Source: Deltaproteobacteria bacterium (GTDB taxonomy: Bacteria; Desulfobacterota; Binatia; Bin18). Taken from it: a stretch of DNA of 32,749 nucleotides. Shown in pieces: positions 7,493-15,769 of this stretch (positions are counted from its first letter, which is position 1; each line of letters starts with the position of its first letter). The notes under the pieces were generated by a model. That model was not told the origin of the DNA. It worked only from the letters and a program-made list of their open reading frames with translations, and ran no database searches. Both the position numbers and the translations under genes were made by a program. The stretch is taken from the NCBI GenBank assembly GCA_016874775.1, contig VGTJ01000048.1, positions 1 through 32,749 of the forward strand. The letters are read 5' to 3'.

Positions 7493-9322
7493 CTACTCGA
7501 TGATGAGGCCTTTGCAATCGCCCTGCTCACGCCAACGGGCAAGCATCTTGAAGAACGAGGGCGCCCCCTGCGGATACTGCGTCCCGACGAAGCCGATACC
7601 AGTGTTTTTCCCTTCGCCATTGTAATAGCCAGGGGTACAGGCATTTTGGTACTCGGTCAGGGCGTTGGGTTTCGACATCAACTCGATCCACTCTGCCACA
7701 GCCTCAGGCGTCGGTTCGATGGTCTTCGCCTGACGGGCGTCGACCGTCGCGATGAGCTGCGCAATATGCTGCGCCTGCCCTTCGATTAAGTAGGTAAAGT
7801 TGGGAGCCAAACCCGTTTGGGTCAAGCCCATGTGGAAACAATTCGGGAAGTCACAACTCAGGAACCCATGATAGGTGCGCATCCCTCCGGCCCAGGCATC
7901 GCTGAGCCGTAGACCATCGCGACCGTAGAGCTCGAACTCCGCCCGCCGGGTATACGCGGTGCCAACCTCGAAGCCGGTCGCGAAAATCAAACAGTCAACT
8001 TCATACTCCACGCCATTCACGACAACACCGTGTTCGGTCACCCGATCCACACCATTGCCTTTTGTATCTACGAGTTTGACGGTAGGGCGATTGAAGGTCG
8101 GGAGATAGTCATCGTTGAACGTAGGGCGTTTGCACCATTGCCCATACCACGGCTGGAGCGCCTCTGCGGTTCGTGGGTCGGTGACGATCGTCGAGACCCG
8201 CGCGCGAATCTCGTTCATCTGCTGAAAGTCAGCGATCTCCGCCAGTTGCGTCCGCTCGTCTTCGGTAAGGTCAGCGTTGTTCCTGCGCGAAAACAGCCGC
8301 GTGAGCTTCTTGAAGAGGCTCGTCCAGCCATCGTTGACAAGATCTTCGTCAACTGGCCGCCCGGCCATAAGCGTACAGAAATTGTTGTTGCGGTGGGCCT
8401 GCCAACCGGGCGTGAGAGTCTTGACCCATTCAGGGTCAGTCGGCATGTTGCCCCGCTTATCCACGGAAGAGGGCGTCCGTTGGAACACGTACAGTTGTTT
8501 GGCATGTTTACCAAGATGAGGGACGCATTGGATGGCCGTTGCGCCAGTGCCAACAATCGCCACCCGTTTGTCGTGCAGTTTGTGTAAATTCCCGGCGCTA
8601 TCGCCGCCGGTATAGTGGTAGTCCCAGCGACTGGTGTGAAAGGTATGTCCCTTGAACTTCTCGATACCTGCAATGGCTGGTAACTTGGGACGGTTTAGCG
8701 GACCACTACACATGATCACAAAACGTGCGTTGAATACATCGTCGCGATCCGTCGTGACTGTCCACCGCGTTGTCTCTTCATTCCAGCGTGCTTCTCTAAT
8801 TTGCGTCTGAAAGCAGGCACGGTCGTAGAGCTTGAAATGGCGACCGATGCGCTGGGCATGGGCAAGAATCTCCGGCGCAAAGGAGTACTTCTCCTTGGGC
8901 ATATAACCGGTCTCTTCTAACAACGGCAGGTAAACATAGGATTCGACGTCGCACTGCGCTCCTGGATAGCGATTCCAATACCAGGTGCCACCAAAATCTC
9001 CGGCTTTCTCGATGATGCGAATATTGGTTACGCCGATTTCTTGCAACCGTGCGGCGGCCAGCAAACCACCAAAGCCACCGCCAATGATCAGGACATCAAG
9101 CTCTTCGTGCAGGGCGGGGCGAGTGAAGCCTGGTTCCACATACGGGTCGACATTGTAATGCGCGAACTGGCCAATAATTTCTTGATACTGATTGTTGCCA
9201 TCTTCTCGCAGACGCTTGCTCCGTTCGGCAGCGTAGCGTCGGCGCAGCTCTTCGGGATCAAAGCCAAGCTCTTCAATCGTCGGCATACGGGCTGGGGTCG
9301 TGTGGACAGCAGTCTCACTCAT
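7493..9322 (-). CDS. Baeyer-Villiger-type flavin monooxygenase (copy 1)
   Basis: This 609-residue class B flavoprotein would use FAD and NADPH to insert one oxygen next to a ketone, giving an ester or lactone. Visible are the FAD-binding G-x-G-x-x-G near 81-86 (LIIGGGFGG), the [16 protein letters not shown] segment typical of these enzymes, the Baeyer-Villiger fingerprint F-x-G-x-x-x-H-x-x-x-W-D at 223-234 ([12 protein letters not shown]), the NADPH site GTGATA near 258-263 and FATGF in the C-terminal half. The roughly 75-residue segment before the FAD site is longer than in cyclohexanone monooxygenase and recalls the cyclopentadecanone-type group. A GAAGGAG eight bases before the ATG supports the start. 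A 56-residue gene lies 54 bp upstream on the same strand. It is highly similar throughout to the copy at 23287. Substrate is unknown. Confidence 0.93.
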   Translation of the reverse strand: MSETAVHTTPARMPTIEELGFDPEELRRRYAAERSKRLREDGNNQYQEIIGQFAHYNVDPYVEPGFTRPALHEELDVLIIGGGFGGLLAAARLQEIGVTNIRIIEKAGDFGGTWYWNRYPGAQCDVESYVYLPLLEETGYMPKEKYSFAPEILAHAQRIGRHFKLYDRACFQTQIREARWNEETTRWTVTTDRDDVFNARFVIMCSGPLNRPKLPAIAGIEKFKGHTFHTSRWDYHYTGGDSAGNLHKLHDKRVAIVGTGATAIQCVPHLGKHAKQLYVFQRTPSSVDKRGNMPTDPEWVKTLTPGWQAHRNNNFCTLMAGRPVDEDLVNDGWTSLFKKLTRLFSRRNNADLTEDERTQLAEIADFQQMNEIRARVSTIVTDPRTAEALQPWYGQWCKRPTFNDDYLPTFNRPTVKLVDTKGNGVDRVTEHGVVVNGVEYEVDCLIFATGFEVGTAYTRRAEFELYGRDGLRLSDAWAGGMRTYHGFLSCDFPNCFHMGLTQTGLAPNFTYLIEGQAQHIAQLIATVDARQAKTIEPTPEAVAEWIELMSKPNALTEYQNACTPGYYNGEGKNTGIGFVGTQYPQGAPSFFKMLARWREQGDCKGLIIE

Positions 9323-9376
9323 TGTTTAGTCTCCTTCGTATGAATTACACACAGTCGATGTCTACATTAGATTGAT

Positions 9377-9547
9377 TTAGTGACGCACAGGCATTTGCAC
9401 GAGAGGTGCATGTGGGTCGTCTTGAGCGTAGGCTTGCAATTGACCTTGCAAGTCGGCGAGCCATTGTTGCGCAGTCTCCTCATCCAATTCCCCTGCCGCT
9501 TGTCGGCGTTCCACTTCATCCAGAAAGTACTCAAAGAAGGTTTTCAT
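9377..9547 (-). CDS. Small acidic hypothetical protein upstream of monooxygenase
   Basis: This 56-residue frame begins MKTFFEYFLDEVERRQAAGE and ends VRH before a TAA at 9377-9379. An AAGGAG lies eight bases before the ATG, as good a ribosome site as any in the window. The composition is rich in Glu, Asp and Gln with almost no strongly hydrophobic run, predicting a short soluble helical protein. It lies 54 bp upstream of the first monooxygenase on the same strand, so it is probably co-transcribed. No family is recognised. The other monooxygenase copy has no equivalent directly upstream. It could be a small partner or stabilising subunit, but that is inference from position only. A plus-strand frame across the same bases looks like its antisense shadow. 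Confidence 0.6.
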   Translation of the reverse strand: MKTFFEYFLDEVERRQAAGELDEETAQQWLADLQGQLQAYAQDDPHAPLVQMPVRH

Positions 9548-9710
9548 GACTGTCTCTCCTTACTGTGTAGTAGCAGAAAATGTCGCCAGAGCCCAGACGC
9601 ATGCACGGCGAAAGGCTTGAGGGAGCTATCGGAGCATAGTTCGGTGGTGTTAGCCGCCTTCTCGCTGCGTAGGCACGCCTATCCGGGGAGTCATGCTTCG
9701 GTTATGTTCG

Positions 9711-9730
9711 CTCCCTCACCAAAGAGGGAG
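9711..9730 (+). promoter_or_regulatory. Hairpin that would sequester a ribosome binding site
   Basis: CTCCCTC (9711-9717) pairs perfectly with GAGGGAG (9724-9730) around a six-base loop. GAGGGAG is the ribosome binding site of the beta-propeller gene that starts at 9740. In the transcript the site would be closed unless opened by a ribosome, protein or other signal. Function is inferred from position. Confidence 0.4.
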
Positions 9731-9739
9731 TACGTGCCA

Positions 9740-11362
9740 ATGAGGCCCAAGCAAACGCATAAGCGCTGTCTGCGCGCGGCAACTGTATTGATGATGAGTA
9801 CGGTGTTCGCGCTTATTGCCGCAAAGTGTACTCACGCGGCTGACTGGCCCATGAGCAATGGCGATCCGCTGAACAGTCGCCACCAGCCTCTGGAGACGAC
9901 TCTCAGTCCAGCGAATGTCAGTCGCCTTGCACCTGTCCATACCTTGAGCACTACCGGTGACAACTGGGAGACACCCACCATCGTTGGCGACGCAATCTAT
10001 GTCCCCGATGCTGGCGGCAAGCTGTGGAAGTTCGATCGTCAGTCTGGTGCCGTACGCTGGTCTCACGCCGCGTCTGAATACAATGGGGTCGCGGACTCAG
10101 CGATACGGACCAGTGTCGTGGTCACCGATCGGTTAGTGATCTTCGGCGATCGCAGTGGCGCACACATGATTGCCATCGATGCCGAGACCGGAGAGCGACG
10201 ATGGATCACACGACTCGATGAACATCCTTCGGCGCAGGTGACAGGGTCACCGATCGTCGTGGGTGAGCGGGTGTACGTTGGTGTCTCGTCAAACGAAGGC
10301 ATGAAGTTTCTCAAGGATCGCAAAGCGCGATCGAATTTCCGTGGTAGCCTGGTGGCACTCGATGTGAAGTCGGGAAAGATCGTATGGAGAACCTGGACCA
10401 TGCCCGACAACGGCGGCAAGCTGGATAGCTGGAGTGGCGGAGCAATTATTAGCGTCCCCGGCGCCAACGTCGCGACGGGACTTGTGTACTTCGGTACCGA
10501 TCATCAGTACTCACAGCCTGAGTCGGTTACACGTTGCCTCATGGCGGCTGCCGATGACTGGAACCCTGATTGTTATCCTGCCGATGCCCGCTTCAACGCC
10601 ATCACTGCAGTAGACCTGGCCACTGGCACGCCACGCTGGACGTTCTTTGGATCAGGAGTCAAGGTGTGGGAAATGGTCTGTGGTGAACTACCACGCGTGA
10701 CATGCCCGTTTCCGCTACACACTATTGGCCGTGCTGCAGCTGTCCGGGTCTGCCCTCCGCCAGGTGACTTTCTCAATTGGGCATTTGCCGCTGGTTCGCC
10801 CCAGATCTACACAGCTACTATTGGCGGCCGCACGCGTGACGTTGTCGGCATCGCACAGAAGAGTGGCGTGTAGTGGGCGTTCGATGGTGAGACCGGTGAG
10901 GTGCTGTGGCACACGCTCGTCGGCCCCTGGTCCGAGCCTGGTGGTCTGACGTGGGGTGCAGCGTATGATGGGCAACGTCTCTACGTGACACTGACCAATC
11001 TGGAGCATGTGCCACACCGTTTGACCTCGGGAACCGTTGTCACCGGAGGGTCATGGGCTGCCCTCGATCCGGCCACCGGCAAGATCCTGTGGCAAGTGGG
11101 TGACCCACAGAACGCTGCCGCGTATGCGGCACCCGTAGTTGCCAATGGTGTTGTGTACGTCGGGTCGATGGCGCCGACAGGTAACCAAATGTACGCGCTT
11201 AATGCAGCGACCGGTGAGATTTTGTGGCGGTTTGCCGCCGGTGGGTCAGTTGGCACCCATCCCGCGGTCGCCTATGGACGCGTCTACTGGGGCTCCGGCT
11301 TTGGCATGTTCGGCGGCGTGAACAATAACAAATTGTATGTATTCGCGCTCGATGGAAAGTAA
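9740..11362 (+). pseudogene. Secreted PQQ-type beta-propeller dehydrogenase-like protein, interrupted by one amber codon
   Basis: The protein has a signal peptide (MRPKQTHKRCLRAATVLMMS, hydrophobic core, cleavage near THA-AD) followed by repeated propeller blades with the W-motif signature (GKLWKFDRQSGAVRW, GSLVALDVKSGKIVW, AALDPATGKILW, YALNAATGEILW). This fits a periplasmic PQQ-dependent alcohol dehydrogenase-like family. The frame runs 377 codons, meets a TAG at 10871-10873 in KSGV-stop-WAFDGETG, and continues uninterrupted in the same frame for 162 codons to the TAA at 11360. Relatives have an aromatic residue there, so a single base change from a Tyr codon explains it. GAGGGAG before 9740 supports the start. 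An upstream in-frame ATG at 9380 overlaps the opposite-strand small gene. No PQQ biosynthesis gene is nearby. Either a recent nonsense mutation, a sequencing error or readthrough. Confidence 0.85.
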
Positions 11363-11475
11363 CCGCTTACAAGAAACATGCATTGGCATAGAAATGAACC
11401 CAAGACAAACCTCCCTTCGACAAGCTAGAGGTGATATGTCACAGTTGCATCTTGCACAAAGAAAGGATGACTCCC

Positions 11476-12567
11476 ATGACAACATCGACTGGTAATCTCA
11501 GCGAACAGCCTCTGTTGCCTGGCCGCCTTAGCAGTCCCGACCGGGTTTTGCGGACCGATCCACGAGCTGATCCGCGTCTCATTGCTGCCTGCGCGCCCTT
11601 CGGTTTGGACGGTGCCCCACCGCCCGCGCCAGTAGACGTCAACTCATCAATGCAAGCCAAACTCGACTACGTCGCAGCCAATGAGGCCGGCATGGACGCC
11701 GTATTCTCGGCGTTGTTTGCCAACCTCCTGCCAATCACAAATGTAGGGCGACGCACTGAGGTCATAAAAGGTGTAGACGGCAACGACATCAGCTTGTATA
11801 TCCACACGCCCAAGAACGCCGCTGGACCACTGCCCTGCGTGTATCACATTCACGGCGGCGGCATGGTGCTGCTGGCTGCTGCCGATGCGACCTACGTGCG
11901 CTGGCGCGATGAGCTTGCAGCACAGGGCATGGTGGTTGTTGGCGTCGAATTTCGTAATGGCGGGGGCAGACTAGGTAATCACCCCTTCCCTGCCGGTTTG
12001 AATGACTGCATGAGCGGCCTGCAGTGGACGTTCGATCACAAGGCTTCCTTGAAAATCTCGAAGATCGTGGTGTCCGGTGAGTCGGGCGGCGGGAACCTGA
12101 CCCTAGCCGTCTCATTGAAAGCCAAGAAGGATGGCAAGCTTGCGCAGATTAATGGCGTGTATGCCTTATGTCCCTATATTTATGGTGCGTGGGCACAAAA
12201 GGGCAAAGACTTGCCGTCTCTGTATGAAAACGATGGCTATCTGATCGCCTGCGATCAGATGGGGGTGTTGGCCTCTGTCTATGATCCTGAGCAGAAGAAC
12301 GGCACCAACCCGCTGTGCTGGCCGTATCATGCGACACGAGACGACCTGCAAGGGCTGCCCCCACACGTCGTCTCGGTGAATGAGCTCGATCCCTTACGAG
12401 ATGAGGGTTTGAAATATTACCAGAAGCTCATGGCCGCCGGAGTTCGCGTGTACAGCCGGACGGTCAACGGTACGTGTCATGCCGCTGACGTCCTGTTCCG
12501 CCAGGCACTGCCTGACGTCTATGCAGCGACCCAACGCGACATCAAGGGCTTTGCCGATTCGTTATAA
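11476..12567 (+). CDS. HSL-family (family IV) esterase or lipase
   Basis: This 363-residue alpha/beta hydrolase hydrolyses carboxylic esters. It shows the HGGG oxyanion-hole motif at 126-129 (HIHGGGM), the nucleophile S203 in GESGGGN, a likely acid D305 in ELDPLRDEG and the base H335 in NGTCHAAD, the hormone-sensitive-lipase arrangement. No signal peptide is present, so it is cytosolic. Of three in-frame ATGs (11431, 11467, 11476) the last is best spaced, eight bases after AAAGGA, while 11467 abuts the same site. It could open esters or lactones made by the monooxygenases, an inference from neighbourhood. A hairpin follows the stop codon. Confidence 0.87.
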   Translation: MTTSTGNLSEQPLLPGRLSSPDRVLRTDPRADPRLIAACAPFGLDGAPPPAPVDVNSSMQAKLDYVAANEAGMDAVFSALFANLLPITNVGRRTEVIKGVDGNDISLYIHTPKNAAGPLPCVYHIHGGGMVLLAAADATYVRWRDELAAQGMVVVGVEFRNGGGRLGNHPFPAGLNDCMSGLQWTFDHKASLKISKIVVSGESGGGNLTLAVSLKAKKDGKLAQINGVYALCPYIYGAWAQKGKDLPSLYENDGYLIACDQMGVLASVYDPEQKNGTNPLCWPYHATRDDLQGLPPHVVSVNELDPLRDEGLKYYQKLMAAGVRVYSRTVNGTCHAADVLFRQALPDVYAATQRDIKGFADSL

Positions 12568-12570
12568 CGG

Positions 12571-12595
12571 ACAGAGAGTGATTATCACTGTCTGT
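12571..12595 (+). terminator. Hairpin after the esterase gene
   Basis: ACAGAGAGTGAT (12571-12582) pairs with ATCACTGTCTGT (12584-12595) with one mismatch, starting three bases after the stop. There is no proper T-tract, so it may be a weak terminator or an mRNA-end stabiliser. The right arm, with its preceding bases (12580-12595), matches 3145-3160 near the sensor kinase end at 15 of 16 positions. Confidence 0.45.
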
Positions 12596-12700
12596 TCATC
12601 TACGCATGGTGTCGAATCTGTATCAAGGCATTCCTGATCAGGTTCGACACGCAAGATCTATCACCTATCATTTCCGCCGAGCGTGCGGACGCTCTTTCCG

Positions 12701-12730
12701 TTGACGTCTACCGTGCCTGTGGTGTATGAG
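12701..12730 (+). promoter_or_regulatory. Possible sigma70-type promoter for the alcohol dehydrogenase gene
   Basis: TTGACG (12701-12706) and TATGAG (12725-12730) are separated by 18 bases, about 50 bp upstream of the ATG at 12778. The -10 box matches the consensus at four of six positions. A short hairpin (GAGCGT 12679-12684 with ACGCTC 12689-12694) followed by TTT lies just upstream and could end the preceding transcript. Confidence 0.3.
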
Positions 12731-12777
12731 GCCCACGAGAGGATCATCACAAACACTATCGCCACGAGGGAGACGCT

Positions 12778-13818
12778 ATGAAAGCCGCACGATTGCATAC
12801 CTTCGATGAAACGCTGAAACGCGATCAATTGCTGCAACTGGAGGAACTACCCAATCCGACGATTCAGGAACCCGACGATGTCATTGTGCGGGTGGGTGGT
12901 GCCGGGCTGTGTCGCACGGATTTGCATATCGTCGAAGGAATATGGCGCGCCAAAGTCGACCGCTCGCTCCCCTATATTCTCGGCCACGAGAATGCTGGCT
13001 GGGTCCATGAAGCCGGTCCGAGTGTAAAGACCGTCAAAGCAGGCGACCCTGTGATCGTGCATCCTTTGATCACTGATGGAACCTGCTCTGCCTGTCGGCG
13101 GGGCGAAGATATGCATTGCCAGAACAGCGCGTTTCCCGGCATCAGTCACGACGGTGGCTTTGCCCAGTTCCTGCATACGAAAGAGCGGTCGCTGATTAAA
13201 CTCCCGGCCAATCTGGAACCCAAATCGGTGGCTCCGTACGCCGATGCTGGGCTCACGGCGTACCGGGCCGCCCGCAAGGCAGCTGACATCTTGAAGCCCG
13301 GCATGACAGCGGCCATCATTGGCTTTGGTGGCCTGGGACATATTGCGGCGCAAGTGCTGCGGGCGTTGTGCGCTGGCACCATTATCATTGTCGATAGCTC
13401 GCAACAGGCATTGAAGCTCGCCACCGATATGGGGTTTCAGTACCAGGTGTTAGGTGGACCTGGGGCAGTGGATGATGTGCGTCGTCTCACTGATGGTGGC
13501 GCAGATGCGGTGATCGACTTTGTCGGTGAGAAAGGAACGCCAGACCAGGGCATGGCCATGTTACGGCGCGGTGGCACCTATTATGTCGTGGGCTATGGTG
13601 GCGTCGTACAGGTTCCAGCCATCGACATGATTTTTAGCGAGTTCAGTGTCGTGGGCACGCTCGTCGGTAACTACTCGGAACTGTCGGCATTGATGACGCT
13701 GGCTGCGCAAGGGCACGTCAAACTGGCGACGCGTGAGTATCGTCTCGCCCAAGTGAACGAAGCGATGCATGACCTGATCGCTGGACGGCTGCCAGGGCGT
13801 GGGGTGTTGATTCCATAG
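12778..13818 (+). CDS. Zinc-dependent alcohol dehydrogenase (MDR family)
   Basis: This 346-residue medium-chain dehydrogenase oxidises alcohols or reduces ketones with NAD(P). Catalytic zinc ligands are C45 (GLCRTDLH) and H70 with E71 (GHENAG). The structural zinc site is C103, C106 and C114, with D100 where the first cysteine would be, a spacing of 0, +3, +6, +14. The archaeal Sulfolobus enzyme is known to use an acidic residue at that place. The Rossmann motif is IIGFGGLGHIAAQ and the following strand ends in VDSS, favouring NAD over NADP. The length is normal. The start has a GAGGGAGACGCT leader immediately upstream. It sits between an esterase and a NIPSNAP gene, so it could oxidise the alcohol released by ester cleavage. 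Confidence 0.92.
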   Translation: MKAARLHTFDETLKRDQLLQLEELPNPTIQEPDDVIVRVGGAGLCRTDLHIVEGIWRAKVDRSLPYILGHENAGWVHEAGPSVKTVKAGDPVIVHPLITDGTCSACRRGEDMHCQNSAFPGISHDGGFAQFLHTKERSLIKLPANLEPKSVAPYADAGLTAYRAARKAADILKPGMTAAIIGFGGLGHIAAQVLRALCAGTIIIVDSSQQALKLATDMGFQYQVLGGPGAVDDVRRLTDGGADAVIDFVGEKGTPDQGMAMLRRGGTYYVVGYGGVVQVPAIDMIFSEFSVVGTLVGNYSELSALMTLAAQGHVKLATREYRLAQVNEAMHDLIAGRLPGRGVLIP

Positions 13819-13939
13819 TCCCATTGCGGACCAGACCTGAGGGCCGCATATGTAGCACTCACTAGTAGTCCGTTACGGGCTATGGAGTGGCCACGCCCAG
13901 GGCGCAAATTGTATTTCAATCGTTAAAGGAGGGATTCTC

Positions 13940-14596
13940 ATGATCTATGAATGGCGAACGTACGAAGCAACGTCAGGCAAGTTCGCAGCCTTGCACACCC
14001 ATCTCAAAGTTGCGGCGGCCTTGTTTGAAAAACATGGGCTCAATACGCTCGGTTTCTGGACGGAAGAAATTGGCACCGCCTTCCAGATCTCGTACATGTG
14101 GATGTACGAAGACATAGACGAGCGTCAGAAGAAGCTCGGGGCATTCGCAGCCGACGAGGCTTGGAAACAGCAGGTTGCAAAGGAAACCGAGAAGGAAGGA
14201 CCCGTTGTCGCGCGCATTCACAACACGATGCTGCAACGCACGCCGTACTCACCGGAACCGAAAATTACCACCAACGTTCAGGAGTGGCGCATTTACGATG
14301 CGATGCCGGGAAAACTCCCAGACCTCAACAACCGCTTCGCCAACCACACGTTGAAGCTCTTTGCCAAGCATGGCATCACGAGTATCGGCTACTGGACTGA
14401 AATGTTCGGTACCAGCAACCGGCTGGTGTATATGCTGGGCTATGCGAATCTTGGAGAGCGAGAAAAGAGCTGGGCTGCGTTCCAGGCTGATCCAGAGTGG
14501 CAGCAGGCGCGCGCAGCGTCTGAGAAGAATGGCCCGCTGGTGGCGAGGGTGAGTAGTTGTATTCTGCGTCCAACGGCATTTTCACCTAAAGGGTAA
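13940..14596 (+). CDS. Double-domain NIPSNAP family protein
   Basis: The 218-residue product is two NIPSNAP domains (ferredoxin-like dimeric alpha/beta barrel fold) in tandem: MIYEWRTYEATSGKF at 1-15 and VQEWRIYDAMPGKL near 115-128, each followed by the F-x-KHG-x-x-x-x-G-x-W-T-E element (FEKHGLNTLGFWTEE, FAKHGITSIGYWTEM) and the SWAAFQAD-PEW type helix. Bacterial NIPSNAP proteins have no settled function. They are often encoded beside catabolic oxidoreductases and may act as small-molecule-binding or enzyme-like dimers. AAAGGAGGG about ten bases before the ATG supports the start. A strong hairpin lies 38 bp after its stop, suggesting the transcript ends there. Confidence 0.88.
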   Translation: MIYEWRTYEATSGKFAALHTHLKVAAALFEKHGLNTLGFWTEEIGTAFQISYMWMYEDIDERQKKLGAFAADEAWKQQVAKETEKEGPVVARIHNTMLQRTPYSPEPKITTNVQEWRIYDAMPGKLPDLNNRFANHTLKLFAKHGITSIGYWTEMFGTSNRLVYMLGYANLGEREKSWAAFQADPEWQQARAASEKNGPLVARVSSCILRPTAFSPKG

Positions 14597-14633
14597 GCTC
14601 CAGCGTGGCGGAGAGGCCATGCTGGGAACGCAT

Positions 14634-14657
14634 CGCTCCGCAGTGTACTGCGGAGCG
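14634..14657 (+). terminator. Perfect hairpin after the NIPSNAP gene
   Basis: CGCTCCGCAGT (14634-14644) pairs perfectly with ACTGCGGAGCG (14647-14657) around GT. No T-tract follows. Its position between NIPSNAP and nudC fits a transcript boundary or a REP-like element. Confidence 0.5.
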
Positions 14658-14771
14658 CCATCAGCTTCTGGCGGTGATTCACAGATGGCATAATCACTCA
14701 CCTGGGGGAAGACATCTTTCGCAAGTTTGCTATGCTCCCGCAGTGTAACCGACCCTGGGGAGGGAGCCTCA

Positions 14772-15647
14772 ATGTCAGGAAAAGACGCATTGGACCCACG
14801 CGCGTTGCCGCTGTTCGGCATGCAGAGAACGTTCGTCTCCGAAGTCGCACCGGCTCAAGAACATAGCGGACCGTCGTGGTGGTTCGCCTTTCATCGTAAC
14901 CGACTGTTAGTTGAGATCGCGGATAACGTCTTGCGCGTGCCCCTGCGCGAGCGGGTCGAAGAGTTAGGGGTAACAATCGTCCAGCGCCACTACCTGGGTC
15001 GCTACGATGGCATCCCGTGTCATGCGGTGGATCTGGCTGACGAATCCATCCCTGAAGGGATGGACTTCAAAGACCTGCGACAAGTCTACGGCCTGCTAGA
15101 GGAGGATTTGTTCGTCCTCGGGGGCCGCGCAGTGCAGATTGTCGAGTGGGACCGGACCCACCAGTATTGTGGCCGTTGTGGCAATCCGACGCAGACCAAA
15201 GAGAAAGAGCGAGCCAAAGTTTGCCCGCGATGTGGGCTGATGAACTTTCCACGCTTGTCGCCAGCGATCATTGTCGCCGTCGAACGTGGCAATGAAATCT
15301 TGCTGGCCCGTTCTGCCCATTTTCCCAAGGGGATGTTCAGCGTCCTGGCTGGTTTTGTCGAACCAGGCGAGACCATAGAGGAGTGTGTGGTACGCGAGGT
15401 CAAGGAAGAGGTCGGCATTACCGTCGGCAACCCGCGCTATTTCGGTAGTCAACCCTGGCCGTTTCCGAATTCACTCATGTTGGGCTTTACCGCAGAGTAT
15501 GTGGAAGGGGATCTGGAACTTGACCCTACTGAAATTGCCGAAGCCGGGTGGTTTCGTGCCGACGCCCTGCCCTCTGTCCCTGGTCGCATTAGCATCGCCG
15601 GGCGGATGATCAGGTGGTTTCAGGACAAGTCGCGTTTGCCCCGCTAA
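14772..15647 (+). CDS. nudC: NAD-capped RNA / NADH pyrophosphatase NudC
   Basis: This 291-residue cytosolic Nudix hydrolase cleaves NADH or the NAD cap of RNA to NMNH and AMP. The zinc ribbon is C133, C136, C151, C154 (YCGRCGNPT and KVCPRCGLMNFP). The Nudix box G-x5-E-x7-RE-V-x-EE-x-G-I is at 194-216 (starts GFVEPGETIEE). The SQPWPFP motif that specifies NADH is at 226-232. The start at 14772 is six bases after GGGGAGGGAG; an in-frame ATG at 14727 lies before this site and is less likely. It is a housekeeping gene within the plus-strand series and probably independent of the catabolic genes. Confidence 0.95.
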   Translation: MSGKDALDPRALPLFGMQRTFVSEVAPAQEHSGPSWWFAFHRNRLLVEIADNVLRVPLRERVEELGVTIVQRHYLGRYDGIPCHAVDLADESIPEGMDFKDLRQVYGLLEEDLFVLGGRAVQIVEWDRTHQYCGRCGNPTQTKEKERAKVCPRCGLMNFPRLSPAIIVAVERGNEILLARSAHFPKGMFSVLAGFVEPGETIEECVVREVKEEVGITVGNPRYFGSQPWPFPNSLMLGFTAEYVEGDLELDPTEIAEAGWFRADALPSVPGRISIAGRMIRWFQDKSRLPR

Positions 15648-15718
15648 CGCAGTCACAGTCTTATACGACTCCCCCTACGAGAGCGCTCGACCTCTTGGAA
15701 CGCGGAGCGTAGCGTTAC

Positions 15719-15745
15719 CAGTTCATTTGCGAGAGCGGTGAACTG
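15719..15745. promoter_or_regulatory. Dyad upstream of the MFS gene (possible operator)
   Basis: CAGTTCA (15719-15725) and TGAACTG (15739-15745) are perfect inverted copies separated by 13 bases, ending 24 bases before the ATG at 15770. The spacing between half-site centres is 20 bp, two helical turns, as for a dimeric repressor site. No regulator gene is adjacent, so this is a suggestion only. Confidence 0.25.
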
Positions 15746-15769
15746 AGCACTCTTGACGAGGGGAACGTC

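Noticed and set aside
9380-9739. Extending the propeller gene to the ATG at 9380
   Set aside because: The extra 120 residues are unlike a secreted protein, cover the small minus-strand gene, and the true signal peptide begins at 9740.
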